A stretch of DNA of 54,857 nucleotides from an uncultured Pelagibacteraceae bacterium (GTDB lineage Bacteria; Pseudomonadota; Alphaproteobacteria; Pelagibacterales; Pelagibacteraceae), in contig CACMFU010000010.1 of NCBI GenBank assembly GCA_902613065.1, forward strand, positions 1 to 54,857, in the 5' to 3' direction. A program made the position numbers and the translations under genes. Below are positions 44,165 through 53,188 of this stretch, in pieces; the stretch's first letter is position 1, and every line of letters begins with the position of its first letter. Below the pieces are notes generated by a model. It worked only from the letters and a program-made list of their open reading frames with translations. It was not told the DNA's origin and did no database searches.

Positions 44165-45595
44165 ATGAATAAAGAAAAAAAATTGTCAGCCAATACCCCT
44201 TCGGGCTTTGTTGACAGATATGGTAAAGAATTAGCATTAAAAGAAAATTTAATTGCTAAGATAGAAGAAAATTTTTTAAAATTTGGTTTTTCCAAGCTAG
44301 AAACTCCAAGTTTTGAAATATCAGAAAATATAGGAAAATTTTTACCAGATGAAGATAGACCAAGCTCTGGAGTATTTGGTTTTCAAGAAGAAAACGATAA
44401 CTGGATATCATTACGTTATGATTTAACCGCACCATTAGCGAGATATGTATCTCAAAATTATTTAAATATCTCTAATCCGTTTAAAAGATATCAAATTGGT
44501 AATGTATGGCGAAATGAAAAACCTGGTCCTGGTAGATTTAGAGAGTTTACTCAAGCCGATTGTGATATTATTGGATCTAATAATCCTTTAGCAGATGCTG
44601 AGATGTGCAATCTTTTAGCTGACACATTATATTTCTGTGGTTTAGAAAAAAATCAATATCAAATCAAGTTAAGTAATAGAAAATTAATCCAAGGACTTAT
44701 TGAAAATTTAAAAATTTCAGAAAGCAAACAACAACTTACTGTTTTAAGGGCCATTGATAAACTTGATAGAGTTGGAGCTGATGGTGTGAAACAATTGTTA
44801 ACAACAGGACGTGAAGACAAATCCGGTGATAAAACTATTGGAGCAAACCTCTCGAATTCTCAAGCTGAAGAAATAGTTAGTTTTATAAATATGAAATCTT
44901 TAGATGAAATTAAGTCAGCTATACCAAACAAATTAGTTGAAGATGGTGTTTATGAATTAAATAAAGTATTAGATGGATTAAGTTATTCATCTAATTTTGA
45001 ACAAATAATTTTTTCTCCTGAAGTTATCAGAGGCCTTGAATATTATGATGGCCCAATATTTGAGGCAAATTTAACATTTAAAGTCAAAAATCAAAAAGAC
45101 CAAGAGGTGGAGTTTGGGTCTGTTGGTGGAGGTGGAAGATATAATTCTTTAGTTTCACGATTTAAAAAAGTAGACTTATCTGCAACAGGTGTATCCATAG
45201 GTCTTGATCGTCTGTTATACGCATTAGTTCAGTTAAATAAAATTGAGGTTAAAAATAATTCACCAATTATAATATGTGTTTTAGATAAAAAATATCTCTC
45301 TAATTATTATGAATTGTTATCACAACTTAGAAATCAAAAAATTAGTTCTGAGGTTTATCTAGGAGACTCAGGTTTAAAATCTCAATTAAAATATGCAGAT
45401 AAAAGAAGTTCACCTGCTGTAATTCTTTGTGGGGATAATGAATTTAAAAATAATAAAATTACTATAAAAAAATTAGTCTCAAATTTAGAAGAAACATCAA
45501 AAAATTTATCTAGAGAAGAGTGGAAAAAATCTGAAAATACTCAAATTACATTTGATAAGGAGAACCTGATTGATGAAATCAAAAAACTTATCTGA
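44165..45595 (+). CDS. hisS: histidyl-tRNA synthetase
   Basis: This class II synthetase charges the adjacent tRNA-His. Start is ATG 44165 (MNKEKKLSANTPSGF, 476 residues); an in-frame ATG upstream lies inside the tRNA and is rejected. Motif 2 is in RYQIGNVWRNEKPGPGRFREFTQ, and the histidine motif reads RGLEYYDGPIFE, not the common RGLDYY(T/N), as expected for the divergent alphaproteobacterial HisRS that recognises A73. It overlaps hisZ by 23 bases. Confidence 0.95.
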   Translation: MNKEKKLSANTPSGFVDRYGKELALKENLIAKIEENFLKFGFSKLETPSFEISENIGKFLPDEDRPSSGVFGFQEENDNWISLRYDLTAPLARYVSQNYLNISNPFKRYQIGNVWRNEKPGPGRFREFTQADCDIIGSNNPLADAEMCNLLADTLYFCGLEKNQYQIKLSNRKLIQGLIENLKISESKQQLTVLRAIDKLDRVGADGVKQLLTTGREDKSGDKTIGANLSNSQAEEIVSFINMKSLDEIKSAIPNKLVEDGVYELNKVLDGLSYSSNFEQIIFSPEVIRGLEYYDGPIFEANLTFKVKNQKDQEVEFGSVGGGGRYNSLVSRFKKVDLSATGVSIGLDRLLYALVQLNKIEVKNNSPIIICVLDKKYLSNYYELLSQLRNQKISSEVYLGDSGLKSQLKYADKRSSPAVILCGDNEFKNNKITIKKLVSNLEETSKNLSREEWKKSENTQITFDKENLIDEIKKLI

Positions 45596-46625
45596 GAATA
45601 TTTTAAAAGTAATTAAGTCAAATGGATATAAATATATTGATCTTGATACAGTAATTGATACCAATTTAATATTGGAAAGGTCAGGAGAAAGTTTCAAAAG
45701 ATTTATATTTTCTTTCAATGATCAATTGGGAAATGAACTTTGTTTAAGACCTGATTTAACAATTGCATCTTGCGTTAGATATTTAAATAATAATAAGAAA
45801 ACTAGTGAAAAAATTTTCTATAGTGGTCAAGCATTTAGAAAAGGATTAAATAAAAAAGATTCAGTTATCAGAAATCAAATTGGCTTTGAAATATTAGGAT
45901 CTTTTACTGAAAAAAAAGATGATAAAAAAATAATAGAAACTTCACTTAAAGCATTATCGAAAATTAAATATAAAAGCGGAAATTTAGTAATAGGTAACAT
46001 AGAAATTTTTAGACTTTTGTTAGATAAATTGGATTGCCCAGCTAGATGGAAATTAAGATTACAACGTCATTTTTGGAGAGAAAAATATTTTAATGATTTA
46101 TTAAAAAGATTGGAGACCAACTCTGATATCGATCCAACAATTGTAGAAATAGATAAAAAAAAATATTCTAAAATGATTAATGGAAATCAAAAAAAAGAAG
46201 TTGCTGGAAGATCAATAGAAGAAATATTATTAAGATTTGACACTAAAATTAAAGATCCAAGAAGAACAAAAAAAGGTAGTAATGTTGTAAAAATTTTAAA
46301 AGAGTATTTAAAAATTGAATGTCCTATTAATCAAGCATCTAAAAAGTTAAATTTATTTTTTAAAAAAAATAAAATTAATCTAAGAGTTCAGGATGATTAT
46401 TTTCCAATAACTAAAAATAAAATTAAAAAATTAAATGTTAGATTTAATTCCTCTTTTGGAAGACATCTCGAATATTATACCGGTTTAGTTTTTAAGATTG
46501 ATATTACATCAAAGTCTGGGAAGTTAAATATTAGAGGTGGTAGGTACGACTCTTTAATTAAAGATCTTGGATTTAAAAAAAATATACCGGCTGTTGGAGC
46601 AGCTATTAACTTAGAAAAAATATGA
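45573..46625 (+). CDS. hisZ: ATP phosphoribosyltransferase regulatory subunit
   Basis: HisZ is a HisRS-like paralogue without aminoacylation activity, needed with short-form HisG for the first step of histidine synthesis. The 350-residue protein has LCLRPDLTIASCVRYL and FYSGQAFRKG (motif 2-like), but the catalytic HisRS signatures are degraded. Start is ATG 45573 with AAGGAG at 45557-45562; an in-frame TTG just upstream is less likely. It overlaps the next gene by four bases. Confidence 0.9.
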   Translation: MKSKNLSENILKVIKSNGYKYIDLDTVIDTNLILERSGESFKRFIFSFNDQLGNELCLRPDLTIASCVRYLNNNKKTSEKIFYSGQAFRKGLNKKDSVIRNQIGFEILGSFTEKKDDKKIIETSLKALSKIKYKSGNLVIGNIEIFRLLLDKLDCPARWKLRLQRHFWREKYFNDLLKRLETNSDIDPTIVEIDKKKYSKMINGNQKKEVAGRSIEEILLRFDTKIKDPRRTKKGSNVVKILKEYLKIECPINQASKKLNLFFKKNKINLRVQDDYFPITKNKIKKLNVRFNSSFGRHLEYYTGLVFKIDITSKSGKLNIRGGRYDSLIKDLGFKKNIPAVGAAINLEKI

Positions 46626-47467
46626 TAATTTGGTTAGCTTCGTATCCTAAAAGTGGAAATACTTGGTTGAGATCTTTAATCGCCAATTACTATTTTTCAG
46701 AAACAGATGATTTTAATTTTGAACTTTTAGAAAAAATAGACTCTTTTCCAAGTAACAAATATTTTAGAAAGTATTTAGATAAATTTAAAAAACCTCACGA
46801 TACTTCAAAGTATTGGATAAAAGAACAAGAAAAAATTAACCAATCTAAAGGTTTGAAATTTTTTAAAACCCATAATGCACTTTGTAAAATAGAAGGTAAT
46901 CAATTCACTAATAAAGAAAATACATTAGGTGTAATATATATAATAAGAGATCCAAGAAACGTAATCTCTTCATTATCAAACCATTATCAAATTTCTACTG
47001 ATGAAGCTTTTCAATTTATGACAGATGAAAAAAGAGGAATTGTCTCTAAAGAAAAAGATCGATTTTTAGGTTTTCAGGCACTTTTTTCTTGGAAATTAAA
47101 TCAGAAATCATGGGTAGATAATAAATTATATCCCGTTTTAACTGTGAGATATGAAGATCTACAAACCGATGCACTAAGTACATTTAAACAAGTCATCAAT
47201 TTTATTAATAAACTTTCCAAATCAGATGAAAAATTTAATAAAGAAAAAGCATTGAAATGTATAAACAATTGCAATTTTGATAATTTGAAAAAACTAGAGG
47301 ACGAAAAAGGTTTTTCAGAAGCAATCACAAAAAAAGGATCTAACGAAAAAATAAAATTTTTTAATTTAGGAAAAGATAATGATTACAGGAAACTACTTAA
47401 TGAAAATTTAATAAATAAAATGAATAATTTATTTCAAGAAGAACTAGTAAAATTTAAATATGAGTAA
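46622..47467 (+). CDS. sulfotransferase domain protein
   Basis: This 281-residue protein resembles PAPS-dependent sulfotransferases. The 5'-phosphosulfate loop is SYPKSGNTW (7-15), the catalytic-type His84 is in FKTHNAL, and the 3'-phosphate motif is IRDPRNVISS (108-117). It would transfer sulfate from PAPS to an unknown acceptor. It sits between hisZ (four-base overlap) and hisG (eight-base overlap), so it is translated within the histidine operon. No signal peptide. Confidence 0.85.
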   Translation: MIIWLASYPKSGNTWLRSLIANYYFSETDDFNFELLEKIDSFPSNKYFRKYLDKFKKPHDTSKYWIKEQEKINQSKGLKFFKTHNALCKIEGNQFTNKENTLGVIYIIRDPRNVISSLSNHYQISTDEAFQFMTDEKRGIVSKEKDRFLGFQALFSWKLNQKSWVDNKLYPVLTVRYEDLQTDALSTFKQVINFINKLSKSDEKFNKEKALKCINNCNFDNLKKLEDEKGFSEAITKKGSNEKIKFFNLGKDNDYRKLLNENLINKMNNLFQEELVKFKYE

Positions 47468-48143
47468 TAACACCGTAAAAATTGGAATTCCAAGCAAAGG
47501 TAGATTACGATCTGGAGTTTTAAATATTTTCAAAAAGAAGAAACTAAAAATTCGTTCTGAAAGAGGTGAGCGAGATTTATTTGGATTTATTAGAGGAAAA
47601 AAAAATATTATTATCAATTATCTGCATGCTAGAGAAATAATAGAACGTCTCGCAGATGGATCTCTAGATATTGGTTTTTCTGGATATGATTTATTAATGG
47701 AGAGTGAAATTAATGTCCAAAAAAAAGTAATTGTTAAAAAAAGATATGATTTTGGGAAAGCCACGCTGGTAGTTGCAATTCCTGATGATTGGATAGATGT
47801 ACAGACAATGCCTGACCTTGAAGAGATAGCATTTGAATTTAAAGATAAAAAAAGAAATAGATTGCGTATAGCAACAAAATACCCAAAATTAACTACAGAG
47901 TTTATGTTTTCAAGAGGAGTTACACAATTCAAATTAGTTAAAAGTCTTGGAGCAACAGAGATATATCCATTTACTGGATCATCAGAAATTATAACAGATA
48001 TAACTTCAACTGGAGCAACTTTGAAAGCAAATAAATTAAGGATATTAAAAGATGGAATAATCCTTAATTCTCAAGCTTGTTTAATGACATCAAAAAAAAG
48101 TAGAAGTTCAAAAATTGTTAACAATGTTTTAAATAAACTTTAA
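47460..48143 (+). CDS. hisG: ATP phosphoribosyltransferase, short form
   Basis: HisG joins ATP and PRPP, the first and controlled step of histidine synthesis. At 227 residues it is the short form without the C-terminal regulatory domain, so it needs HisZ. KIGIPSKGRL at the start, DIGFSGYDLL, and the PRPP loop EIITDITSTGATLKAN are typical. Confidence 0.96.
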   Translation: MSNNTVKIGIPSKGRLRSGVLNIFKKKKLKIRSERGERDLFGFIRGKKNIIINYLHAREIIERLADGSLDIGFSGYDLLMESEINVQKKVIVKKRYDFGKATLVVAIPDDWIDVQTMPDLEEIAFEFKDKKRNRLRIATKYPKLTTEFMFSRGVTQFKLVKSLGATEIYPFTGSSEIITDITSTGATLKANKLRILKDGIILNSQACLMTSKKSRSSKIVNNVLNKL

Positions 48144-48151
48144 ATATCATC

Positions 48152-48160
48152 AAGGAGGTG
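48152..48160 (+). promoter_or_regulatory. strong ribosome-binding site of rmuC
   Basis: AAGGAGGTG is a near-perfect anti-16S match, uncommon among the weak sites in this window. It lies 13 bases before ATG 48174, slightly farther than usual. Confidence 0.6.
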
Positions 48161-48173
48161 TAACATACGAATA

Positions 48174-49271
48174 ATGGATACAATTTTAATAATAATTTTA
48201 GCTTTAATACTAATAGCAACATTAGCTATCCTTTATCTAAATATTAAATCAAATATAAAAAAAGAGGACGAAAATAAAGAGTCTGAAGAGATAGCAAATC
48301 TAAATGCTGAAATAGTTAAATTAAAAGACAGTTTAAATACGACAATTAATACCTCTTTAAGTTCGATGTCTTCATCTTTTAATAATCTTTCAACTGGTGT
48401 TACAAAAGATATGACAGCAGCTCTTACAAAAGTCGATGAGAAAGTTGCAGCTTTTAATTCTCAAGTTGAAAATTTAAATGAAAGTCAAAAAGGTATTAAT
48501 AAAATTTTAGCTGGAGTTAAAAAGTATGGAACTTTAGCTGAATTTAGTTTGGGATCACTTATTAAGGACCTGCTACCCTCATCTCAGTATTTTTCTAACG
48601 TTAAAATGAAAGAAGAAACAGGTGAAAATGTTGAATTTGCAATTAAACTTCAAGAGGGAGTGTTAGTCCCTGTAGATAGCCACTTTCCTGTTGAAAGATT
48701 TAAAGCTATTCAAGATGCTCATCAAGAAGACGATAAAAAAGCTATAGCAGATGCAAGAACTAAACTTGCAAAAGCTTTTAAAGAAAAAGCCAAAAGTGTA
48801 AATGAAAAATATATTGTACCTCCTAAAACCACTGATTTCGCAATTGTGTATGCACCAACAGAGAGTTTGTTTTTAGAGCTAGCTAATTATCAAGATCCTA
48901 CTTCTAAAGAATTATTGACCCAGGAATTAATGAAAAAATATAAAGTAACTATTATGGGACCAAATAATTTATCTGGATATTTACAATCATTACACATGGG
49001 TTTTCAAACATTAAAAGTTCAAAAACACGCAACTGAAATATATGATCATTTAAAAACAATAAGTACAAGATTTACAAAACATTTTGATGGAATTATTAAT
49101 CTTAGAAAAAAGCTAGAAGAAGCTATGACTGCTGTTGATAAATTTGGAACTGATGCAAGATCTATTAAAAGAACATTAGAAAATATAAAAGATCCAGAGC
49201 AAATAGAAAAAGCTATTGAAACCGAAAACGTAGAAAAATTTGAAGATATTCCAAGACAGGCAAAAAATTAA
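48174..49271 (+). CDS. rmuC: DNA recombination protein RmuC
   Basis: This 365-residue protein starts with a membrane anchor (about 3-24), then a coiled-coil region (about 30-110), then the RmuC nuclease-like domain with GSLIKDLLPSSQYFSNVKM, VPVDSHFPVERFKAI and DFAIVYAPTESLFLEL. In E. coli RmuC limits inversions at short repeats. It leads three DNA-processing genes. Confidence 0.92.
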   Translation: MDTILIIILALILIATLAILYLNIKSNIKKEDENKESEEIANLNAEIVKLKDSLNTTINTSLSSMSSSFNNLSTGVTKDMTAALTKVDEKVAAFNSQVENLNESQKGINKILAGVKKYGTLAEFSLGSLIKDLLPSSQYFSNVKMKEETGENVEFAIKLQEGVLVPVDSHFPVERFKAIQDAHQEDDKKAIADARTKLAKAFKEKAKSVNEKYIVPPKTTDFAIVYAPTESLFLELANYQDPTSKELLTQELMKKYKVTIMGPNNLSGYLQSLHMGFQTLKVQKHATEIYDHLKTISTRFTKHFDGIINLRKKLEEAMTAVDKFGTDARSIKRTLENIKDPEQIEKAIETENVEKFEDIPRQAKN

Positions 49272-49294
49272 ATTAATCTTTTACAAAAACTTTA

Positions 49295-49981
49295 ATGAAG
49301 TGGAATAATAAATTTAACTATCCAAAATCATCAAGATCAATTGAAGATGGATATAGAAAATATTTATTAGGAGAGAATAAATTACCAAGTGTTACAACAA
49401 TTTTAAGTGCCACCAAGTCAGAAGAAGAGAAGGCAGCTCTAGCTAATTGGAAAGCAAGAGTAGGAATTAACGAAGCTAATAGAATTAAAACAGAAGCATC
49501 ATCAAGAGGTACCTCAATGCACTCTTATATTGAAGACTATTTGAGAGGAAGAATTAATGAGAGTTTTTTTGAAACTAATGAGCAATACAAAAATATGGCA
49601 AAAGAAATAATTCAAAAAGGAATTACCGGAAGACTCAATGAAGTGTATGGAATGGAAGAAACTTTATATTATCCAGATCAATATGCTGGCACAGCTGACA
49701 TGATAGCATTGTTTGAAGGTAAAGATGTTATAGTAGATTTTAAACAGTCTAATAAACCGAAAAAATCAGATTATATTCAAGATTATTTTTTGCAACTAGG
49801 AGCTTATACTTTAGCTCATGATGTTGTTCATGGAACTAAGATGAAAGCAGGAATAATACTGTTATGTACTAAAGATATTTTATTCCAAGAATTTAAAATT
49901 GAAGGTGCTGAACTAGAAATGTATCAAAATTTATTTTTGGGAAGGGTTAAAAAGTTTTACGAATTGAATAATATATCTTGA
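49295..49981 (+). CDS. PD-(D/E)XK superfamily exonuclease (MGME1/phage-like)
   Basis: This 228-residue protein has the nuclease core Asp135 in GTADMIA, Asp148-x-Lys150 in VDFKQS and Gln167 in LQLGAYTLA. An N-terminal SRGTSMHSYIEDYL (70-83) resembles the helix seen in MGME1 and phage exonucleases. It probably degrades single- or double-stranded DNA ends. It lies 23 bases after rmuC and 124 before the ExoI-like gene. Confidence 0.8.
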   Translation: MKWNNKFNYPKSSRSIEDGYRKYLLGENKLPSVTTILSATKSEEEKAALANWKARVGINEANRIKTEASSRGTSMHSYIEDYLRGRINESFFETNEQYKNMAKEIIQKGITGRLNEVYGMEETLYYPDQYAGTADMIALFEGKDVIVDFKQSNKPKKSDYIQDYFLQLGAYTLAHDVVHGTKMKAGIILLCTKDILFQEFKIEGAELEMYQNLFLGRVKKFYELNNIS

Positions 49982-50105
49982 CTTTATTTATCCTATCCAT
50001 AAAAGAGTTATTAATACCTGAGCTAATTGTTTATATGCTAATGGTTAAGTCTTTAAAAAACTTTCCAAAAACCCATAAAAAATTAGCAAATTTAAGGATG
50101 TAATT

Positions 50106-51539
50106 ATGAATTTAGCAATTTGGGATATAGAATCATCGAGTGCAAGCACAGATTTTGGAAGCATAATTGAAATTGGTGGTATTTTAGTTGATGAGAATTT
50201 TAAAGAGAAAGATAGATTTAATTTAAGATGTCGTTTACCTGAAGGAGAGGTCTTTCAAGCAATGGCTCTAATTGTAAATAAAACATCTATAAAGCAATTA
50301 ACTCAAACTAATCTTTCTCATTATCAAATGTTAGCAGAAGTTGAAAAAATATTTAAAAAGTGGAGTCCTGCAGTATTTCTTGGTTGGTCTAATATTGGAT
50401 TTGATGATGAAATGATAAGAAAAGAGTTTTTTAAAGGGATTAGATATCCATATCTTACAAATGCTGCTCCCAATAAAAGACATGATGGTATTAATATTGC
50501 TCGTGCAGCTTATGCAATAGATCCTTCAATTTTAGAAGTAGAGTTTAATGAAAAAAATAATGCAGTATTCAAATTAGAGTCCTTAGCTAGAATGCAAGGC
50601 ATTGATTCAACTGACGCTCATAGCGCATTAAGTGATAGTATAATGACAGCTAAAGTTTTAAATATTGTTAAAAAAAAACAGCCAGGGACTTGGGAGTCTT
50701 TTTTTAAAACTGCGAATAAATCTGATACTGAAACTATAATTAAAAAAGGGGAAATTATTACCTTAAATGAATATTATTATGGTAAATCTAGACTTCATCT
50801 AGTTGCACCTCTTCATCAAAAATATTGTATGCATCCAATATATGCTGGTTGGTATTATGCATTCGATCTAAGGACTGATGTTGAGCCATTATTAAATTTA
50901 TCAATAAATGAGCTAAAAGTTGAAATGAAAAAGTCCCCTAAATTTTTAAGAACTATTAGATCAAACAAAGCTCCAATTATTGTAGATGCACAATATGGAA
51001 TACAAGCAGAACCTTATAGTGCCATGGATAAGTCATTAATTAATAAAAGAGCAGATATTGTTAAAAATAATGAGAAATTTTCCCAAAATATACTTCATGC
51101 ATTAAGAGAAGTAGCTGAAGAAAAAGAACAGTCTAAAACACAAGAAGATATATATGCTGAAGAGAGCATTTATACTAAATTTACATCAAACAAAGATACT
51201 GCCTTATTTCCTGCTTGGCATGCAGCATCATGGAAAGATAAACTTAAATTACTAGATAAATTTGATGATGATCGTTTAGTGGGATTTGGAAAAAAAATTA
51301 TTTTTCAAGAGGCACCCGAAGTTCTCCCCGAGAGCATGCTTAAAACTATAAAACGAGAAATTGCAAAGCGGATTTTGAGTGAAAAAAAAGAAAAATGGTG
51401 GACAATTCCTACACTCTATACAGAAATTGATACACTAAGAGAAAAATATACTAATGAGAATGACAATGAAAAGCTAGCATTACTAGATGAATTTAATGAA
51501 TATGCAATGTCAATACAGAAAAAGTATGAAAATGTTTAA
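50106..51539 (+). CDS. sbcB: exodeoxyribonuclease I (SbcB-like)
   Basis: This 477-residue protein has an N-terminal DEDDh exonuclease domain: D7-x-E9 in WDIESS, the second Asp in SNIGFDDEMIR, and the H-x4-D pair in DAHSALSD. The C-terminal half has the ExoI-type segments (PLHQKYCMHPIYAGW and FPAWHAASWKDKLKLL). ExoI degrades single-stranded DNA 3' to 5'. The 124-base spacer upstream holds no clear signal beyond A/T-rich DNA. Confidence 0.85.
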   Translation: MNLAIWDIESSSASTDFGSIIEIGGILVDENFKEKDRFNLRCRLPEGEVFQAMALIVNKTSIKQLTQTNLSHYQMLAEVEKIFKKWSPAVFLGWSNIGFDDEMIRKEFFKGIRYPYLTNAAPNKRHDGINIARAAYAIDPSILEVEFNEKNNAVFKLESLARMQGIDSTDAHSALSDSIMTAKVLNIVKKKQPGTWESFFKTANKSDTETIIKKGEIITLNEYYYGKSRLHLVAPLHQKYCMHPIYAGWYYAFDLRTDVEPLLNLSINELKVEMKKSPKFLRTIRSNKAPIIVDAQYGIQAEPYSAMDKSLINKRADIVKNNEKFSQNILHALREVAEEKEQSKTQEDIYAEESIYTKFTSNKDTALFPAWHAASWKDKLKLLDKFDDDRLVGFGKKIIFQEAPEVLPESMLKTIKREIAKRILSEKKEKWWTIPTLYTEIDTLREKYTNENDNEKLALLDEFNEYAMSIQKKYENV

Positions 51540-51605
51540 TGTGGATAATTTAAACATTTCTCTTTTAACTATTGATAAAAAAATTTTTATTTATATATAA
51601 AACTG

Positions 51606-51926
51606 ATGGCAACATTAAAAGTAACAGACGAAAAATTTGAAGAACAAGTTTTAAAAAACGAAAAACCAGTTTTAGTAGATTTTTGGGCCGAATGGTGCGG
51701 ACCTTGTAAAATGGTTGGACCAATTTTAGAGGAAATTTCAGAGGAGATGGCGAATGATATTGTCATTGCAAAACATGACATAGACTCAGAGCCTAACATG
51801 CCTACCAAGTACGGTGTTCGTGGAATTCCTACAATGCTTTTATTTAAAGGTGGTGAATTAAAAGCTACTAAAGTTGGGGCTACACCAAAAAGCGATATAG
51901 TAGCTTTTATAAAAGAAAATATTTAA
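51606..51926 (+). CDS. trxA: thioredoxin
   Basis: This 106-residue thioredoxin has the active-site WCGPC (C31, C34) and the cis-Pro segment GIPTMLLF. It reduces protein disulfides in the cytosol. It stands alone on the plus strand and overlaps the convergent folC by four bases. The 66-base leader is A/T-rich with a TATATA-like box. Confidence 0.97.
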   Translation: MATLKVTDEKFEEQVLKNEKPVLVDFWAEWCGPCKMVGPILEEISEEMANDIVIAKHDIDSEPNMPTKYGVRGIPTMLLFKGGELKATKVGATPKSDIVAFIKENI

Positions 51927-53188
51927 TTTAAATTAAGTAGCTCTCCAGCAAGATATAGAGACCCGGTAATCATTATCAAATCACCTTTTTCCGGATTTAG
52001 AGAATTAAGAGCCTCTTCAATAGATTTTTTGTAATTAACATTAGGATATTTATTTAATTTTTCTTTTAAATCTATTCCTTTGATAGCATTCGGTTGGTTA
52101 GGAATATCAATTGTTGTTATGGAAGATATATTATTAAATTTGCTTAAATATTCTTCGTGATCTTTATTAGACATCATTCCAAGAATTAAATGCTTTTTAC
52201 AATCAAGAGTATTTAAATATTCATTAAGAGCTTTTGCGCCTAAAGGATTGTGTGAGCCATCTAAATATAATCTATTATCCTTACAAATATTTTTTAGCTT
52301 TCCAGATTTAATTTCTTGAAGTCTTGCAATACTCTTTATTTTAGTAATACCTTCTTTAATATTTTCATCTTTTACTTCTAGTTGTAAATTTCTTACTGTA
52401 GCAATAGCTGTTGCACAATTGTCAATTTGAAAATTACCTAATAGGTTTGGTTTTGGTAATTTTAAACCACCATATTCATCCTCATAATAAATAAAACCAT
52501 TCTCACTTAATGAATAATTAAAATCATCTTTATAAATGATTTTCTTTGATTGATTATTATTAATTGTTTTTTTAATTAAATTTAAGGTTTCATCCGAGCT
52601 TTGTTTGCTAACTACAATAGTAGAATTTAGAAGGGATGAGGTTTTTTCATAAACAATTTTTTCAATATTTTGCTCATTTTTTGGTAACCAGTCTAAATGA
52701 TCTAAACCTATTGAAGTAACAATACTAGATAAATTATTATCAATAATATTTGTTGCATCAAATCTATGAAATAGACCACTTTCTATAATATTTATTTTGT
52801 CTTTGAATTTACTTGCATGATAAAAATATGCTGCAGTTAACATTTCGAAGTAAGTTATTTGTTCTCTATTATTAACATTTTCAACTTCTATTAATAACTT
52901 AGACAAGTTATCGTCAGATATTTCTTCGTCATTAAAAATAAATCTCTCGTTAATTTTTTGAATATGTGGACTGGTATAAATATTACAATCTATATTGGCT
53001 GTTTTTAAAATTGATCTTACTGCCTGTATAGTTGAATACTTTCCATTTGTTCCAACTACAGATATGTATTTTAATTTTTTTTGAGGATCACCTAATTTTT
53101 TACAAAGATTTTTAACTCTATCTAGACTTAGGTCGATTTCTTTAGGATGCAGCTTTTGCAAGCGGTTCAATATTGTCTGAAGTTTCAT
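51923..53188 (-). CDS. folC: folylpolyglutamate/dihydrofolate synthase
   Basis: FolC adds glutamate to dihydropteroate and folates. The 421-residue Mur-ligase-type protein has LHPKEIDLSLDRV near its start, as in alphaproteobacterial FolC, and the P-loop GTNGKYST (46-53), where the usual sequence is GTNGKGS. SIGLDHLDWL and LYLDGSHNPLGAKAL follow. It overlaps accD by 47 bases; the conserved N terminus supports this start. Confidence 0.94.
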   Translation of the reverse strand: MKLQTILNRLQKLHPKEIDLSLDRVKNLCKKLGDPQKKLKYISVVGTNGKYSTIQAVRSILKTANIDCNIYTSPHIQKINERFIFNDEEISDDNLSKLLIEVENVNNREQITYFEMLTAAYFYHASKFKDKINIIESGLFHRFDATNIIDNNLSSIVTSIGLDHLDWLPKNEQNIEKIVYEKTSSLLNSTIVVSKQSSDETLNLIKKTINNNQSKKIIYKDDFNYSLSENGFIYYEDEYGGLKLPKPNLLGNFQIDNCATAIATVRNLQLEVKDENIKEGITKIKSIARLQEIKSGKLKNICKDNRLYLDGSHNPLGAKALNEYLNTLDCKKHLILGMMSNKDHEEYLSKFNNISSITTIDIPNQPNAIKGIDLKEKLNKYPNVNYKKSIEEALNSLNPEKGDLIMITGSLYLAGELLNLN

